A stretch of DNA of 64,000 nt from Astragalus membranaceus (GCA_039519185.1 CM076849.1:108133806-108197805), one strand, 5' to 3'. Numbered from the stretch's first letter, positions 10,993 through 22,741 are shown. Numbers and translations are program-made. Notes: generated by a model from the sequence alone, not told the origin.

Positions 10993-13900
10993 TTAAATTA
11001 CAAAAGAAGCTTTAAGTCTCTCAAAGGCTGCTCTGGCATGCCTCAATCTGGTATCTAAAAGAGTTTCTTTTTCAGTTAGCCTCTTAACTGCTTCGTCATG
11101 TTTCTGAATCTTCTCCAAGTGTTCGATAGCCAAGGTTGCCTCAGTGCGAAGTGCGTTTTCCACAGAAATTGAAGACTTTTGTTGAACAGAGATTTTATTC
11201 TTTTCTTCCGCTTCAATCTTCGATTGCAACTCATTGATTTGGGCCTTGTATGTCGAAATGTTTGCATCACAGTCTTCCATTTCCTTGGAATTAGTTGCTG
11301 CTTGAATTTCCAAGGCTGAAATCTTGCTCTCTGAGGCTTCGACGGCGACACTTTCTGCTGTCAGAAGCTCAAGCTCACGCTCTTTGCTCACAATAGTACT
11401 CTTCTTTTTCTGAATATCTCTGGAAATTTGCTCTAGTAAAGGCTCAAATTCAACAATAAAGCATAAAAGAGAGTCACTGGAGCCAGAGTTATTAAGTTCA
11501 TTGAGCAAAGACTTGAGTTTGTAATAGAGCATATGATTTGTTTCGATAGCCTCGAATAGATCTATCTCAAAAAGGGTTGTTTGAAGCTCTCGAATCAGGT
11601 TTCCTTTAGGACCTTCAGAGGAATTGCCAATAGAAGCAGTCGAAGCACTTGGCTTACTTTCTGTCGAAGATAAACCACTCACCATTCGTTTGAAAGCCTC
11701 CAGAGGATCTTTGCGTTTTAAGTCCAAAAATTCTTGTTCTTGAAGGCTAAGAGCGGTGTCATGTGTTGAGGGCCCAGAACGTGGAGAATTGGCTATCTCA
11801 AGAGATTCACTCCTCTCATTGTCACCATCGTCTTCACTTTCCTCTTCGTCGTACCCTTGCTCTTCCATGTTTGGAGAAGAAGATATACTGATCTCAGCTC
11901 CACTGTGGCCAACATTAAGATTTTCATCAATGTCCATAGCAGCAGGCTCTTGGCCATGAGCAGGAATGTCCTTGGCCGTTTCAGCAAAAAGAGTCTTTTT
12001 GGCCAACAGTGTATCTTCGACAACAGATGTATATCGATGCAAATCTTTTTCTTCGACACCTCCTCCAGAAACATTTATTTTTGAAGGGGAATGAGTGGAG
12101 GAAGGCGTAGCCTGCTTTGTTGGGACTTCAGTTTCCTAAAAAATGAAGTAAAGTGAGTGTTATCACATAAACAAAGTTTTCGGATTTTTTCGAAAAAAAC
12201 ATAGGCTTCAATTAATCACCTTAGCTATGACATTCTCAACTAAAGAGTGTGCACTCTGAGTTTTCTTGATAAGCTTTTTCGGAACTTTTTCTTCTTGTTG
12301 TTGTCTTTCGACAGAAGTTTGTTGGGAAACAGTTTTAGAGGCATCTTGAGAATGTTTTGTCTTTCTCTCTCTTTCTGTTTCAGGGACTTGAACCTTGATG
12401 AGTTTAGTCCTGAGCAGTGGTGTCTCATCAGACTGAAAATACAACAATCATATAAGCATGAATAAGAAAAAGAAAACAAATATAAATAGGCAAAGTTTTG
12501 AGAACTTCGACCTTTGAATCGCTCACAACTTTTGGTTTAACGTTTCTTGCTTTCTTTGGATTGGATGTTAAAGAGCTGCTTGTTCTTTTTCGACTCTGCA
12601 AAACGGATGACTAATTAGTCGAAGAGTATAAGAAGATAACACAACGAGTAAAGATAAGTACTTACTTTTTGTTTTTCTTCTTGAAGAGGTTGTTTTCTTT
12701 TTGACGAAGCCTCAACATCTTGTTTCTTCGTCTTTGTTGCTGCGCCATCTGTCGAAGATGATGTGATAGGAATGGCTACAAATATTCGACAAACAAGTGT
12801 TAATATGAAATACATAGAAAGGAAATTTATTTTTCCTAAGAAGTCTTGCGAATCACCTTCTCTAATGGAGGACAAGATTCGAATATGTTGAATATCTAAA
12901 TGAAGATGACCCTCAAAAGTGTATATGTCCTGCTTAGTCGGAACTACTTTCTCAGCTGTTTTGTTGTTCAAAAAATCAAATAGTGCCCTGGTCGAACCAC
13001 ATACGAACCATTCTGGAATGGGTGACCAAAATGCCAGAGCCAGTTCACTGGTTGGTAAGGGTGGAAATCTAATTTTGTTTTGTGTTAAAGCAAAAAAATA
13101 TTTGTCGGGTACATAAGGTGGAAAAATCATAGTCGGGATTTTATCAAGAATTTTTTGTTTAAAAACTTTTGCAGCTTGAGAAACAGTTCGACGAAGATTA
13201 GTCGGATCATATACAGTTTCGAAATATTGTTGAAATGCTTGAATTTCTAGAATATGTATACCTTTCGACTTGGTCTTCTTTTTCTGCGAAGAAGGAAAAG
13301 CAGATATTAGTTTGACCAATAGACTAGCCTCTTCGACACCAGTGAATTTCCTGGTGATATACTCTGTCCACCACTGAGAAAATTTGTGGGTACAAGAGAA
13401 AGTTGATTCAAAAGAGAGGGGAGTAAGACGAAAAGAATCAGCAGGAAAGTCATTGAGACGATTTATCCATTCTTCTTCATTCTCAGGGACTAACAATTCC
13501 CTTCTAGACCGGAAAAAAGGGCTGGGTCGAAGTTGACACAACCCAAATTGCCGTGCATATAAACTTGGATGATATGAGAATAAACCAAATTGGTTTGATG
13601 ACTTCCCAGGAGAAATTCGAGATGACAGCAGTTGAGGAGTTAAAAATGCTTTCCAAATTTGATTGGTTTCTTGCTCCTCATCAGGGTCGGTAGCAGGGAA
13701 TTCCCTAGTGAACCAATGTGGTCCATAATTTCTTCCAGCAAAAGGGGCCATAGAAGGAGAAAATTCTGTACAGTTCAGAAACATGTTGAAAGCCTGAGAA
13801 AAGAGATCTTCGACAGATATTCCTATTTGTTTAGGTTTCAACAAAGCAAGTCGCACACCTTCGACCCCCTCTGTTAGAAATTACGTCAAGATACTCATCA

Positions 13901-14847
13901 GGAGTATACATTATCAATTTTGAATTGAAAGTGGCAAGAAGCCACAATTGAAACAGCCAAATTGGTCCAGAGACCAAATATTTCCCTTCTGGTTTGAGTC
14001 CTTTCAAATCAAGAACCCCTTGTTTCAAGTTGTCGAAAAGGGATCCTAAAATAAGGGTAGCCAAGTTGATCTTTCGACGTTGATGTAATTGAATGGCTAG
14101 GGGGATATACATCTTAGCCACTTGAAGTGACGAAGAACAGAAGACATAAAAGGATAACCAGAAAGTGAGAAAAGCAATATGCTCTTCATCAGAAACATCC
14201 TTCGACTCGGTAACGTGTTTCTCTTCAATATAACCTTTAAAGCTAGCCTTTTTGAAGTCAAAATTGAAATCAGTTTGGATAGCAGGGTCGAAAGTTTCCC
14301 CTAAAGGCTTTAAACCTGTTATAGCTGCCACATCAAGCAAGGTAGGGGCAAGCATGCCACACTTCAAATGAAGGCTGTTGGTAGTGATATCCCAAAAATG
14401 TAGAGCAGAAAGGAGCATTGGGCTTTGATACTTAGGCCCATACCTTGAGATTTGGATCAGATCGAAAATTCCCTAGCTCTTCCAGATATCTCCTTTTTTC
14501 GACTCAATTTTGTTGAGCCAGTCGATGTAAGGCATGTTTTTCTCAGTTGGTGGCGAGGATCGAAAAACCCTATTCGGGTTACTCATAAAATCCATCACGT
14601 GTGGACCTTCGCTGAAAATCCTAGGGCTGAGTCTATGATAGCTAGGGAAAATATCCCTAATCCTAGAGGAATCATCATCAGCGAGAGGGAGAGGGCCTAA
14701 GAATGCATGATTTGAAGGTTTAGAGAAGGGGATAAGTACCTGAGACCGGTAAATTTGTGTTTCCTCCAAAGTGAGAGCAGGTTCAGGAACAAGGGTTTTC
14801 TTCCCAAGAGTTACAGCAGGAGATTTTATGGTAGAAGAAGATGCCAT
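10993..14847 (-). pseudogene. Antisense multi-exon plant-mobile-domain (PMD) gene carried by Tat-1
   Basis: This gene runs opposite to gag-pol, from ATG at 14845-14847 to a stop at 10993. The first block (14847-13870) resembles PMD proteins: DIWKS, SALHFWDITTNSLHL, GMLAPTLLDVAAITGL and ISRYGP. The second (13856-12840) continues the domain with YARQFGLCQL and FTREFPATD. Smaller exons (about 12840-12490 and 12433-12208) are Lys/Ser-rich and separated by short introns. The last exon (about 12140-10993) has an acidic region, then a long coiled coil (about 11450-11000). Two lesions are visible: an in-frame TAG at 14473-14475 and a one-base frame change at a run of five Cs near 13868. Antisense extra ORFs have been reported in Tat elements; the function of this one is unknown. 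Exon ends are approximate. Confidence 0.75.
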
Positions 14848-15020
14848 CGTTGGAAACAGGAAGCTAGTGAAGAAATGGAAGTGCTTAGTAGTGTCCGCTT
14901 TGCTTCGTAAGGCGAATAAAGGGAAGGAAATGCAGAAATCTAAAAGATGCTTTAATGGAGTTTTTTCGCAGAGAAGAAGAAGTTGAAGGTTCAGAAAAAG
15001 AAATGAAAGAGTACAACTTC

Positions 15021-15030
15021 CCTTTTATAG
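15021..15030 (-). promoter_or_regulatory. TATA box of the antisense PMD gene
   Basis: Read on the minus strand the sequence is CTATAAAAGG, a strong plant TATA box, 174 bp upstream of the ATG at 14847. It lies between the 3' LTR and the gene, so the antisense gene appears to have its own promoter. Confidence 0.6.
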
Positions 15031-15310
15031 CCGTTTTACCACGTTCAAAAATAAAAATAATAATAAAATGCTTTGGCAATCGTGGTGTTAGTGGGAAACG
15101 TAAGATTATAGAAAGTCTAGACAGTTAACTGTGCACACGTGGCGCATTCTCGTTGGAGGAAGGCACCAGCAAACTCTGTTTTAGCTCAGAAACGTCCCCT
15201 CATATTCTGAAAAAAGATATGCAATGATAGCATGAGATTTCATGGGATAGTCGAAAGAAGTTTCAAAAAGCCGTTTTCTATTTTCATTCAAGAATTCAGT
15301 CGAAAACGTC

Positions 15311-15327
15311 TTTTTGGGGGGGCAATT
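15311..15327 (+). promoter_or_regulatory. Polypurine tract of Tat-1
   Basis: TTTTTGGGGGGGCAATT lies directly before the 3' LTR, where plus-strand DNA synthesis is primed. Confidence 0.75.
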
Positions 15328-16079
15328 TGTTAGCCTGCATTTTCGACAGGCTAATATTAAATGCAGTCAACAGGGTTTGACTTAATAATTTCAGAAAGAA
15401 GGCAGATCTTCGACACCAAGATATAATTTCGACTTCAAGAGGTAATAACCAAGGGAAAGCGGCCCAATGCATAACTTAGCGAATTTGGAAAAAGAGGTCA
15501 CACTTCGATAGAGAGAAGATTATAAACAGCGAAACAAGCAAAGCTATGGAGATCTGTCGAAAGGGACATTGTTTCCTTGGTCGAAAAGAAAGAGCGGTTG
15601 GACAATCGAAGTAGAAGCACGTCGAAATAGCAGTTACTCTGCCTTATCTTGTTTTAGAAAACCGCTGAGCGGTTATAGTCTTATTTGTATTATAAATAGA
15701 GGTTCTGTAGAGAGAAAAAGGGGTCGCAAATTTCATTACATACATTTCCTAAAACACTCTACTTCCGCAAACAGAGAAAACAGAGTCAACAGGAATTCAT
15801 GTATGATTCTGCGTACCACTTCTTTATATAATTGTTTTCATTTCTTTTAGATTTCTGCACTTTGTCATCTTCTCCACTTACAATTACTGCAATTTACTGC
15901 ATTTGATTCCTCTTCCCGCATTTACAAATTCTTGCACTTTATCGTAAGTTTCTGCACTTCTATTAAATATCAACAATTCTTAGTAAAATTTGATCACAAA
16001 TGGCCTGAGATTCCTAGTTGATCTCGCAAGTAACACGTGTAGTGAAACTAGCGGTGTTTACTAAAAATCACAGTAAACA
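15328..16079 (+). repeat. 3' LTR of Tat-1
   Basis: 752 bp, colinear with 2884-3635 with 8 substitutions by my count and no indels. It is followed by the target duplication ACAGG at 16080-16084. Confidence 0.95.
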
Positions 16080-16334
16080 ACAGGAAAATCATTATACACT
16101 CATTTTGTGATCACACATTCAGTAGTATTACATAAACTACAGAATATAAACTTCCAGGCAGATCAATCTACAAAAAGGAAAAATAGATGACATTTTCCCT
16201 AAAATAATATTAGATCATCAGACCTTAAATATGTAATTGACGACAGATTGGAAACTATCAGACCAAATAAATGCAGAAACTCACAACAAATAAAACAACT
16301 AAATTTGGACGTTAATGTAGAAATTTTAACTTAC
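16080..16334. repeat. Second copy of a duplicated CACTA-1 intron segment
   Basis: 16080-16330 repeats 2124-2612 of the same intron with the middle part (about 2275-2505) deleted. The gypsy element integrated at the start of this copy, so the duplication is older than the insertion. Confidence 0.8.
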
Positions 16335-17873
16335 AGCAATCTTCTCTGACTTGGAGGAGACCCACTTTGGCGTCTCACCTTTCATTTTGTGAGTCTTCTC
16401 AAACAGGTCCCAACAAGTTGGAGTCTCACCCAAGGAATTTTTCTGAAAAATAATTGGATTAGTTTCGATTAAAATATACTCTTAGCAAATAGGAAGTTAT
16501 ATATAGTTCATTTGCTTACTAATCTCTTGTAATGCTCAGTTGTCGGAATAGACCCTCCTGTATGTAGAGAGCCATCAGAGGATATTCTGTTGTTGCTGTT
16601 AATTATTGCTCTTTTTTTCCAATCATCATCAGCCCACTTTTGCTCCAATTCATCACGATATTTCTTAGGAATCCAAGTCCCCGCATCAAGCTTACGTCGT
16701 ACTCTATACATTGCATTTGTGTACCCATCAGAGGCTTTATGGTCATATGTCTTTTTAATTGCTGCATCATGCTCCGGAAGCCACTTATACTTCCTCTGCA
16801 ATACCAATCAGCACATGAGGGAATGTAATATTAATGTAGGGCTAATTATGTAATAGTCTAATTAGTGAGTGATATTAATGTAGGGCTAATGTATAGACAT
16901 GTTTTCATACCTTAAACTCATTAAACCACATTTTTGCCAACTCCTCGTCCTCTTTCTTGACCTCTCCATAATTCATCCAAGACACTTCAAACTTCTTTTT
17001 TATTATCTTTGTGATTTCACGGGTTGGCTGAATAGGAGGGTCAAAACTGTAAAATAACATTAAACAAGTTGTAAGTCATACGCATATAAGTTATTGTAGA
17101 CTATTTCATGAAAACTAGATACTAATACTTACGTGTAACCTGGACCTGGACAAATCCACATACGCCCATCATTGTCTGAAGACCCAATTTCTGGATATGA
17201 ATCAACATGGGATGATACTTGGGGGGTGTCAACAGATGCAACATCAGCTTGAGAATGTGATTGGGGCGGTGTAGGATGAATATTTTGGTTGTGTGGTTGA
17301 GTTATTGGGGCTAGGTGTAGGCTGGGTAGGTTCTGGGGAAATAGGAGCATGGGAAGTCAAAAGAACAAGAGGACTAGGTGGAAATCGATCATGTTGGGGG
17401 GGCACATGCGTGTGGGAAGTAGAAGGATGTGTGGGTTGTCTAGTACAATTATATTTGACCTGTGTGGATTGAGGAGGTTTGTGGGCCATAGGAGCATGGG
17501 GAATCGAAGGAACATGCCGGCTAGGTGTAGATCGAGAAGGCTGGGGAGTCACATGAGTGTGGGAAGTGGAAGAATATGTCGATTTCCTAGTCGGGTCGTG
17601 GGAAGTGGGAAGAACATTAGGTCTAGGTGTAGAATGAAGAAGCTGGGGAGCCACATGTGTGTGGGAAGTGGAATAATGTGTTGGTTGGCTAGTGGGAAGA
17701 ACATTAGGTCTAGGTGTAGAATGAAGACGATGGGGAGCCACATGTGATTGGGAAGTGGAAGAATGTGGTGGTAGGCTAGTAGTAGGTTGTGGCAAAGTAC
17801 CTCTACCTCTCCCTCTTCCCCTACCTCTACTAGTACCTCTTTCGCTACCCCTTGTATTATCACCATCCGCCAT
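16335..17873 (-). pseudogene. TNPA-like (Transposase_24 type) protein, 5' and middle exons
   Basis: This holds the front of the second CACTA-1 gene. It starts at ATG 17871-17873 with an Arg/Gly-rich head (RGRGRGRGR). A Pro/Ser/Thr/His-rich section follows, made of imperfect repeats of about 22-38 residues around STSHTHV. Later exons give DGRMWICPGPGY (near 17145), then FDPPIQPTREITKIIKKKFE to MWFNEFK (about 17046-16912), then RKYKWLPEHDAAIKKTYDHK to TTEHYKRL (about 16799-16520), and KNSLGETPTCWDLFEKTH (about 16440-16335). This matches the Transposase_24 architecture. One frame change near 17300 separates the Pro-rich section from DGRMW, so it is either an unrecognised intron or a lesion. The terminal exon is at 733-1176, beyond the 13-kb insertion. 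Confidence 0.75.
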
Positions 17874-18034
17874 CTGTCAAAAGAATATACATAATTAGTC
17901 AAGTATTTAAGAGAATGTAAAAAAGAAAACAATCAAAAATACAGTATGTGTTTGATAATCACGTGAAGAAATAATTGATAATCAAAATTACATTAAGTGT
18001 ATGATAATCACGTGGAAACATGTAATGAGCACCA

Positions 18035-18113
18035 GTAGTCAGAATATATCAAATACTTCTAGTATGTCACGTAGATTTAGAATTGATGATGATACTGATA
18101 CATGTGTCAAATA
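18035..18113 (+). repeat. 80-bp inverted repeat, arm 1
   Basis: This arm reads GTAGTCAGAATATATC... and recurs almost exactly as its reverse complement at 19173-19252. The two arms flank about 1.06 kb between the TNPA-like and tnp2 genes of CACTA-1. Confidence 0.85.
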
Positions 18114-18275
18114 TTCTAAATTGTGATTTGCACCAAGTTACTGAATGTTAAAAGACTAAAGCGGGATATTGTGGAAAAAAATGGAATTGATAAGTCATAA
18201 TCACTGAGAAAATATGTGGTGTACGCTATTTGTGTGTGATCAGTTAGATTAGATGATAGATCATAGCTAGCTGCG

Positions 18276-19172
<897 letters not shown>

Positions 19173-19252
19173 ATATTTGACACATGTATCAGTATCATCA
19201 TCAATTCTAAATCTACGTGACATACTAGAAGTATTTGATATATTGTGACTAC
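19173..19252 (-). repeat. 80-bp inverted repeat, arm 2
   Basis: Reverse complement of 18035-18113 with a few mismatches at the edges. The adjacent bases 19260-19292 (ATTAAGTGTATGATAATCAC...) also repeat 17993-18023, but in direct orientation. Confidence 0.85.
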
Positions 19253-19377
19253 TGTGCCTTACATTAAGTGTATGATAATCACATGGAAACATGTATGATA
19301 ATCAAAATTACATTAAGAGAAACAATACAAAGTGAAGTTGTTGACTCAATTGGAATAGCTTAGTTTGAATCTATCTC

Positions 19378-20310
19378 CTAATAAAATTCTTCCTCATCAT
19401 CTTCCTCTTCTTCACTCTCAGATATGAATTCTATATCTTCTTCTTCTTCTTCTTCTTCTTCTTCTTCTTCTTCTTCTTCTTCTTCTTCTTCTTCTTCTTC
19501 TTCTTCTTCTTCTTCTTCTTCTTCTTCTTCTTCTTCTTCTTCTTCTTCTTCTTCTTCTTCTTCTTCTTCTTCTTCTTCTTCTTCTTCTTCTTCTTCTTCT
19601 TCTTCTTCTTCTTCTTCTTCTTCTTCTTCTTCTTCTTCTTCTTCTTCTTCTTCTTCTTCTTCTTCTTCTTCTTCTTCTTCTTCTTCTTCTAAGACACTTA
19701 TAGGTACTTCCTCCGCCACACTAGCAGTATCAACAAGACTATGCTGAAAATCATCATTTGCAACAATAATAGGCATCAGTTGTGAATCATCATCTTGGAA
19801 TGCATCATTTGTTTCACGTTTGTTCCTTTCCGCAGATTGAATTATGTTGCGCGCCTTGGTTCTTATGACACTTAACCAGCCTTGTTGCCTTTCAGGAAAT
19901 GATGTAAAGTAGACTTGATCTGCTTGTTGAGCCAATATAAAAGGATCATAATTTGGATATCTCCGTGATTTTTTTATTTGAACATTTCCATAGTTATCTA
20001 TTTGTGTCCCTTGGGAACTAGGATCAAACCATTCACATTTAAATAGAACAACCTTCTTGGTAGGGTGATTGGTGTACTCCAATTCAACAATATCAATCAA
20101 CACCCCATAGTAATCATTTTCCATTGTATCATGTTGCCCACCTCGAACACATACATTGTGATTCGTTGTACTCATCCCTTCATTTTTAGACTTTGTCATA
20201 AACTTGTATCCATTGATAACAAAAGTAGGCCACCTAATGACATTTCGAATTGGGCCCCATGCCAAACTTATTAAAAGCGGATCATCAATTGCATTTGTTG
20301 AGTCGAGCAC
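19378..20310 (-). CDS. tnp2 transposase gene, last exon (DUF4216-like) with poly-Glu tail
   Basis: This continues the tnp2 gene after short introns. It opens with VLDSTNAIDDPLLISLAWGP; the stretch GGQHDTMENDYYGVLIDIVELEY, VVLFKCEWFDP and PFILAQQADQVYF is the DUF4216 signature that commonly follows the transposase core in CACTA proteins. The C-terminus is a run of about 85 glutamates encoded by a GAA/TTC microsatellite (19436-19690), ending in an acidic tail and a TAG at 19378-19380. Such a long pure acidic run is not typical of the family and looks like a microsatellite expansion that kept frame. Confidence 0.75.
   Translation of the reverse strand: MLDSTNAIDDPLLISLAWGPIRNVIRWPTFVINGYKFMTKSKNEGMSTTNHNVCVRGGQHDTMENDYYGVLIDIVELEYTNHPTKKVVLFKCEWFDPSSQGTQIDNYGNVQIKKSRRYPNYDPFILAQQADQVYFTSFPERQQGWLSVIRTKARNIIQSAERNKRETNDAFQDDDSQLMPIIVANDDFQHSLVDTASVAEEVPISVLEEEEEEEEEEEEEEEEEEEEEEEEEEEEEEEEEEEEEEEEEEEEEEEEEEEEEEEEEEEEEEEEEEEEEEEEEEEEEEEEEEEEDIEFISESEEEEDDEEEFY
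19436..19690 (+). repeat. (TTC)n microsatellite within coding sequence
   Basis: About 85 uninterrupted TTC units. On the minus strand they are GAA codons and make the poly-Glu tract of the tnp2 last exon. The plus-strand poly-Ser frame over it is a shadow. Confidence 0.97.
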
Positions 20311-20392
20311 CTACATTAGAGAACATTCTTTATTCCAACTCAACAAATTAGATCAGCAAATTTTGAACATTAATAGATTCACGTACATATGT

Positions 20393-20880
20393 TTTAAACC
20401 ATGAGGTAAAATTTGAAGATATTTCTCTGTCAAGGTCGGCTTCGTTTACAACCGGGTTTAGTTCTCGTAACAAATCTGAGTACATGCTACACATACAAGG
20501 AAGGAGTTAAACATGGCCTAAGATAAGATAATTATCATATTTTCAACCGGAGGTACTTACTTCAAATAAGGAACCACTTCAGGACAATTTAAAAGAATAT
20601 ACAAATGTGCAGCTTTCATTTCTCTATCCTCCAAGGTAGAAGTGACACCCTTTCCAATCGGGCGACCTGGATAATTAAAAATTGACAATGGAGCATTTGC
20701 AGAAGAACCTTCTCCTCCATCATCATTTCGTGGCACTCTTGTTCTCCTTGATAAAATAGTTGGAGGATAATAATATGAAGCAAATGTAGCTGTCTCCTCC
20801 AGTAAATATGCTCTAGAAATCGAGCTTTCAACATAAGCTGGGTTTGTAACCTTTTGTTTTAAAGATCGTATGAACCTATT
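20393..20880 (-). CDS. tnp2 transposase gene, middle exons
   Basis: Two short coding blocks link the core to the DUF4216 exon. About 20880-20564 encodes FIRSLKQKVTNPAYVESSISRAY... and SIFNYPGRPIGKG...EDREMKAAHLYILLNC; about 20505-20393 encodes YSDLLRELNPVVNEADLDRE. These are the conserved 'YVESSI...AYL.EE' and 'H.YIL.NC.EV.PY' parts that follow DUF4218 in plant CACTA transposases. The intervening stretches have GT/AG-like edges. Exon ends are approximate. Confidence 0.6.
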
Positions 20881-20899
20881 GAGTAAATCAAGATTAAGT

Positions 20900-22741
20900 T
20901 TAAAGAAAAAGGAGAGAAATAAGGAAACGTGGCAGATTTTTTATATGATGAAGAACTAACCTTTCAAATGGATACAACCATCTATATTGAACGGGACCGC
21001 CAACTCTTGCTTCATATGCTAAATGAATTGGAAGATGTTCCATTGAGTCAAAAAAGCTTGGGGGAAATATTTGTTCCAATTTGCACATAATGATTGGGAT
21101 ATTTTCCTCCAACATGCGCAATTTATCTTCTTTCAACAACGATGAAGTAATTTCTCGGAAGAATTGACTAAATTCTGTAAGTGTGTTCAATATAGGTTTT
21201 GGCAAAGCTTTGAACGCTATTGGAAGCAAGCGTTGCATGAACACATGGCAATCATGACTCTTCATGTTAACCAACTTTGCTTCTCTCAAGTCAACACATC
21301 TACTCATATTGGAAACATAACCATCTGGAAGTTTGAGATTTTTCACCCATTCGCAAACACCAAGCCTTTGCTGTTTGGTAAGCGTAAATTGTGCCTTTGG
21401 TTTTACAAAGTTTCCATTAGTACTAGGTTGTAGTTCCAGTCCCCTGCGCTTACAATGTACTTCCAAGTCCTGCCTTGATTTGCAAGTGTCCTTCGTTTTC
21501 CCTTTGGTATCCATCACTGTGAACAAAATATTGAGAAACACATTTCTTTTAGTGTGCATCACGTCAATATTATGTGGGAGAAGATGGGTTTTCCAATATG
21601 GCAATTCCCAAAATATACTTCGCTTTGTCCAATGGTGCTCTATCCCATAGCCCGGGATATTTGGTTCCGGACATTCCTCCACACTTGGGTAATGTTTTAC
21701 CCTCTCCCAGACTTCTTCACCACTTAACCTTTGTGGAGGAGCTGAATTTTCAACCCTACCTTTAATAAACGCAGTCTTATTCCTCCTATATGGATGATGT
21801 TGTGGTAAGAATTGACGATGACAATCAAACCATGAGGTCTTTCGACTATATGTGAGGCTAAATGCCTTGGAATGCTCCATACAAATTGGGCAACCTAGTT
21901 TACCCATTGTCATCCAACCACTTAACATCCCATATGCGGGAAAGTCATTGATCGTCCACATTAGCGCCGCCTTCATCAAAAAATTTTGCTTCAAGGACAC
22001 ATCATATGTCATAACTCCACTTTCCCATAAAATTTTCAATTCATCAATTAAGGGGCGCAAGTACACATCAATTTTCTTCTTAGGGTTGTGGGGGCCCGGA
22101 ATTATAAGAGTTAAGAACATAAACTCTCTTCTCATACACATCCATGGTGGAAAATTATAAGGAGTAACTATCACAGGCCAGCAAGAATAGTTCCTACCTG
22201 TTTGGTCAAATGGAGCAAAACCATCGGAGCACAAGCCTAATCTAACATTTCGAGGATCTTGAGAAAATGTAGGCCATGCTTCATCAAAGTGTTTCCAAGC
22301 TTCTGCATCTGACGGATGAGATAAAGAACCTGCCTCCCTTTGATTTTCACGATGCCATCTCATTTCACGAGCTGTTTGCATTGAGGAATACAACCGTTGT
22401 AGTCTTGGAACAAGCGGGAAGTACCACATGCTTTTCAATGGTATCAATTTCAATTTACCCCGTCTGGTAACATGTCTATATCGCTGCTCTCCACAATGTT
22501 TACAGCTTTGAAGCACCTCATCTTCTTTATAATACAACATACATCCATTCGGGCAACATTCAATTTGCATACTTGCTAACCCTAGTTCAGCAAGTGACTT
22601 TTTTGCCTGGTAAAAATTTTTAGGCATTTTATTATCATCAGGCATTGTGTCTCCCATTAACTGCACCCATCCATTAAAGCATCCCTCAGATAATCCATAG
22701 TCAGCTTTCAAACTTAATGCCGCTAAAGAAGCCGACAACAC
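20900..22741 (-). CDS. tnp2-type CACTA transposase core (Transposase_21 plus DUF4218)
   Basis: 613 residues are open from 22741. The start is only the first Met after an upstream stop; family continuity runs back across that stop (DGCDRHSVLSAS just before). Transposase_21 features: CCPNGCMLYYKEDE with CKHCGEQRY (about residues 65-90, a likely zinc-binding site), GLCSDGFAPFDQTGRNYSCW, LIIPGPHNPKKKIDVYLRPL, GCPICMEHS, and LPHNIDVMHTKRNVFLNIL near 380-400. DUF4218 follows (about 480-600): MKSHDCHVFMQRLLPIAF and HLAYEARVGGPVQYRWLYPFER. The protein would cut and join CACTA ends. The last residues before 20900 read into an intron, since the normal continuation is at 20880. Confidence 0.9.
   Translation of the reverse strand: MLSASLAALSLKADYGLSEGCFNGWVQLMGDTMPDDNKMPKNFYQAKKSLAELGLASMQIECCPNGCMLYYKEDEVLQSCKHCGEQRYRHVTRRGKLKLIPLKSMWYFPLVPRLQRLYSSMQTAREMRWHRENQREAGSLSHPSDAEAWKHFDEAWPTFSQDPRNVRLGLCSDGFAPFDQTGRNYSCWPVIVTPYNFPPWMCMRREFMFLTLIIPGPHNPKKKIDVYLRPLIDELKILWESGVMTYDVSLKQNFLMKAALMWTINDFPAYGMLSGWMTMGKLGCPICMEHSKAFSLTYSRKTSWFDCHRQFLPQHHPYRRNKTAFIKGRVENSAPPQRLSGEEVWERVKHYPSVEECPEPNIPGYGIEHHWTKRSIFWELPYWKTHLLPHNIDVMHTKRNVFLNILFTVMDTKGKTKDTCKSRQDLEVHCKRRGLELQPSTNGNFVKPKAQFTLTKQQRLGVCEWVKNLKLPDGYVSNMSRCVDLREAKLVNMKSHDCHVFMQRLLPIAFKALPKPILNTLTEFSQFFREITSSLLKEDKLRMLEENIPIIMCKLEQIFPPSFFDSMEHLPIHLAYEARVGGPVQYRWLYPFERLVLHHIKNLPRFLISLLFL

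Larger units (their letters stand above)
2884..16079 (+). mobile_element. Ty3/gypsy LTR retrotransposon, Tat lineage (Tat-1), with antisense PMD gene
   Basis: This is a complete 13,196-bp element with paired 752-bp LTRs (TGTTAG...TAAACA), a 5-bp target duplication (ACAGG), gag-protease and pol in order PR-RT-RNaseH-RNaseH-integrase, and a polypurine tract. The presence of two RNase H domains between RT and integrase is the hallmark of the Tat lineage (Ogre/Retand type). Between integrase and the 3' LTR lie about 4.4 kb holding a multi-exon gene on the opposite strand with plant-mobile-domain signatures. By my reading the LTRs differ at only 8 of 752 positions with no indel, so the insertion is recent. 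It lies in an intron of the CACTA-1 TNPA-like gene. Two in-frame stops interrupt the gag-pol frame. Confidence 0.93.

Noticed and set aside
19424..19747. Plus-strand poly-Ser open frame
   Set aside because: Produced by the TTC microsatellite; the meaningful frame is the minus-strand tnp2 exon.
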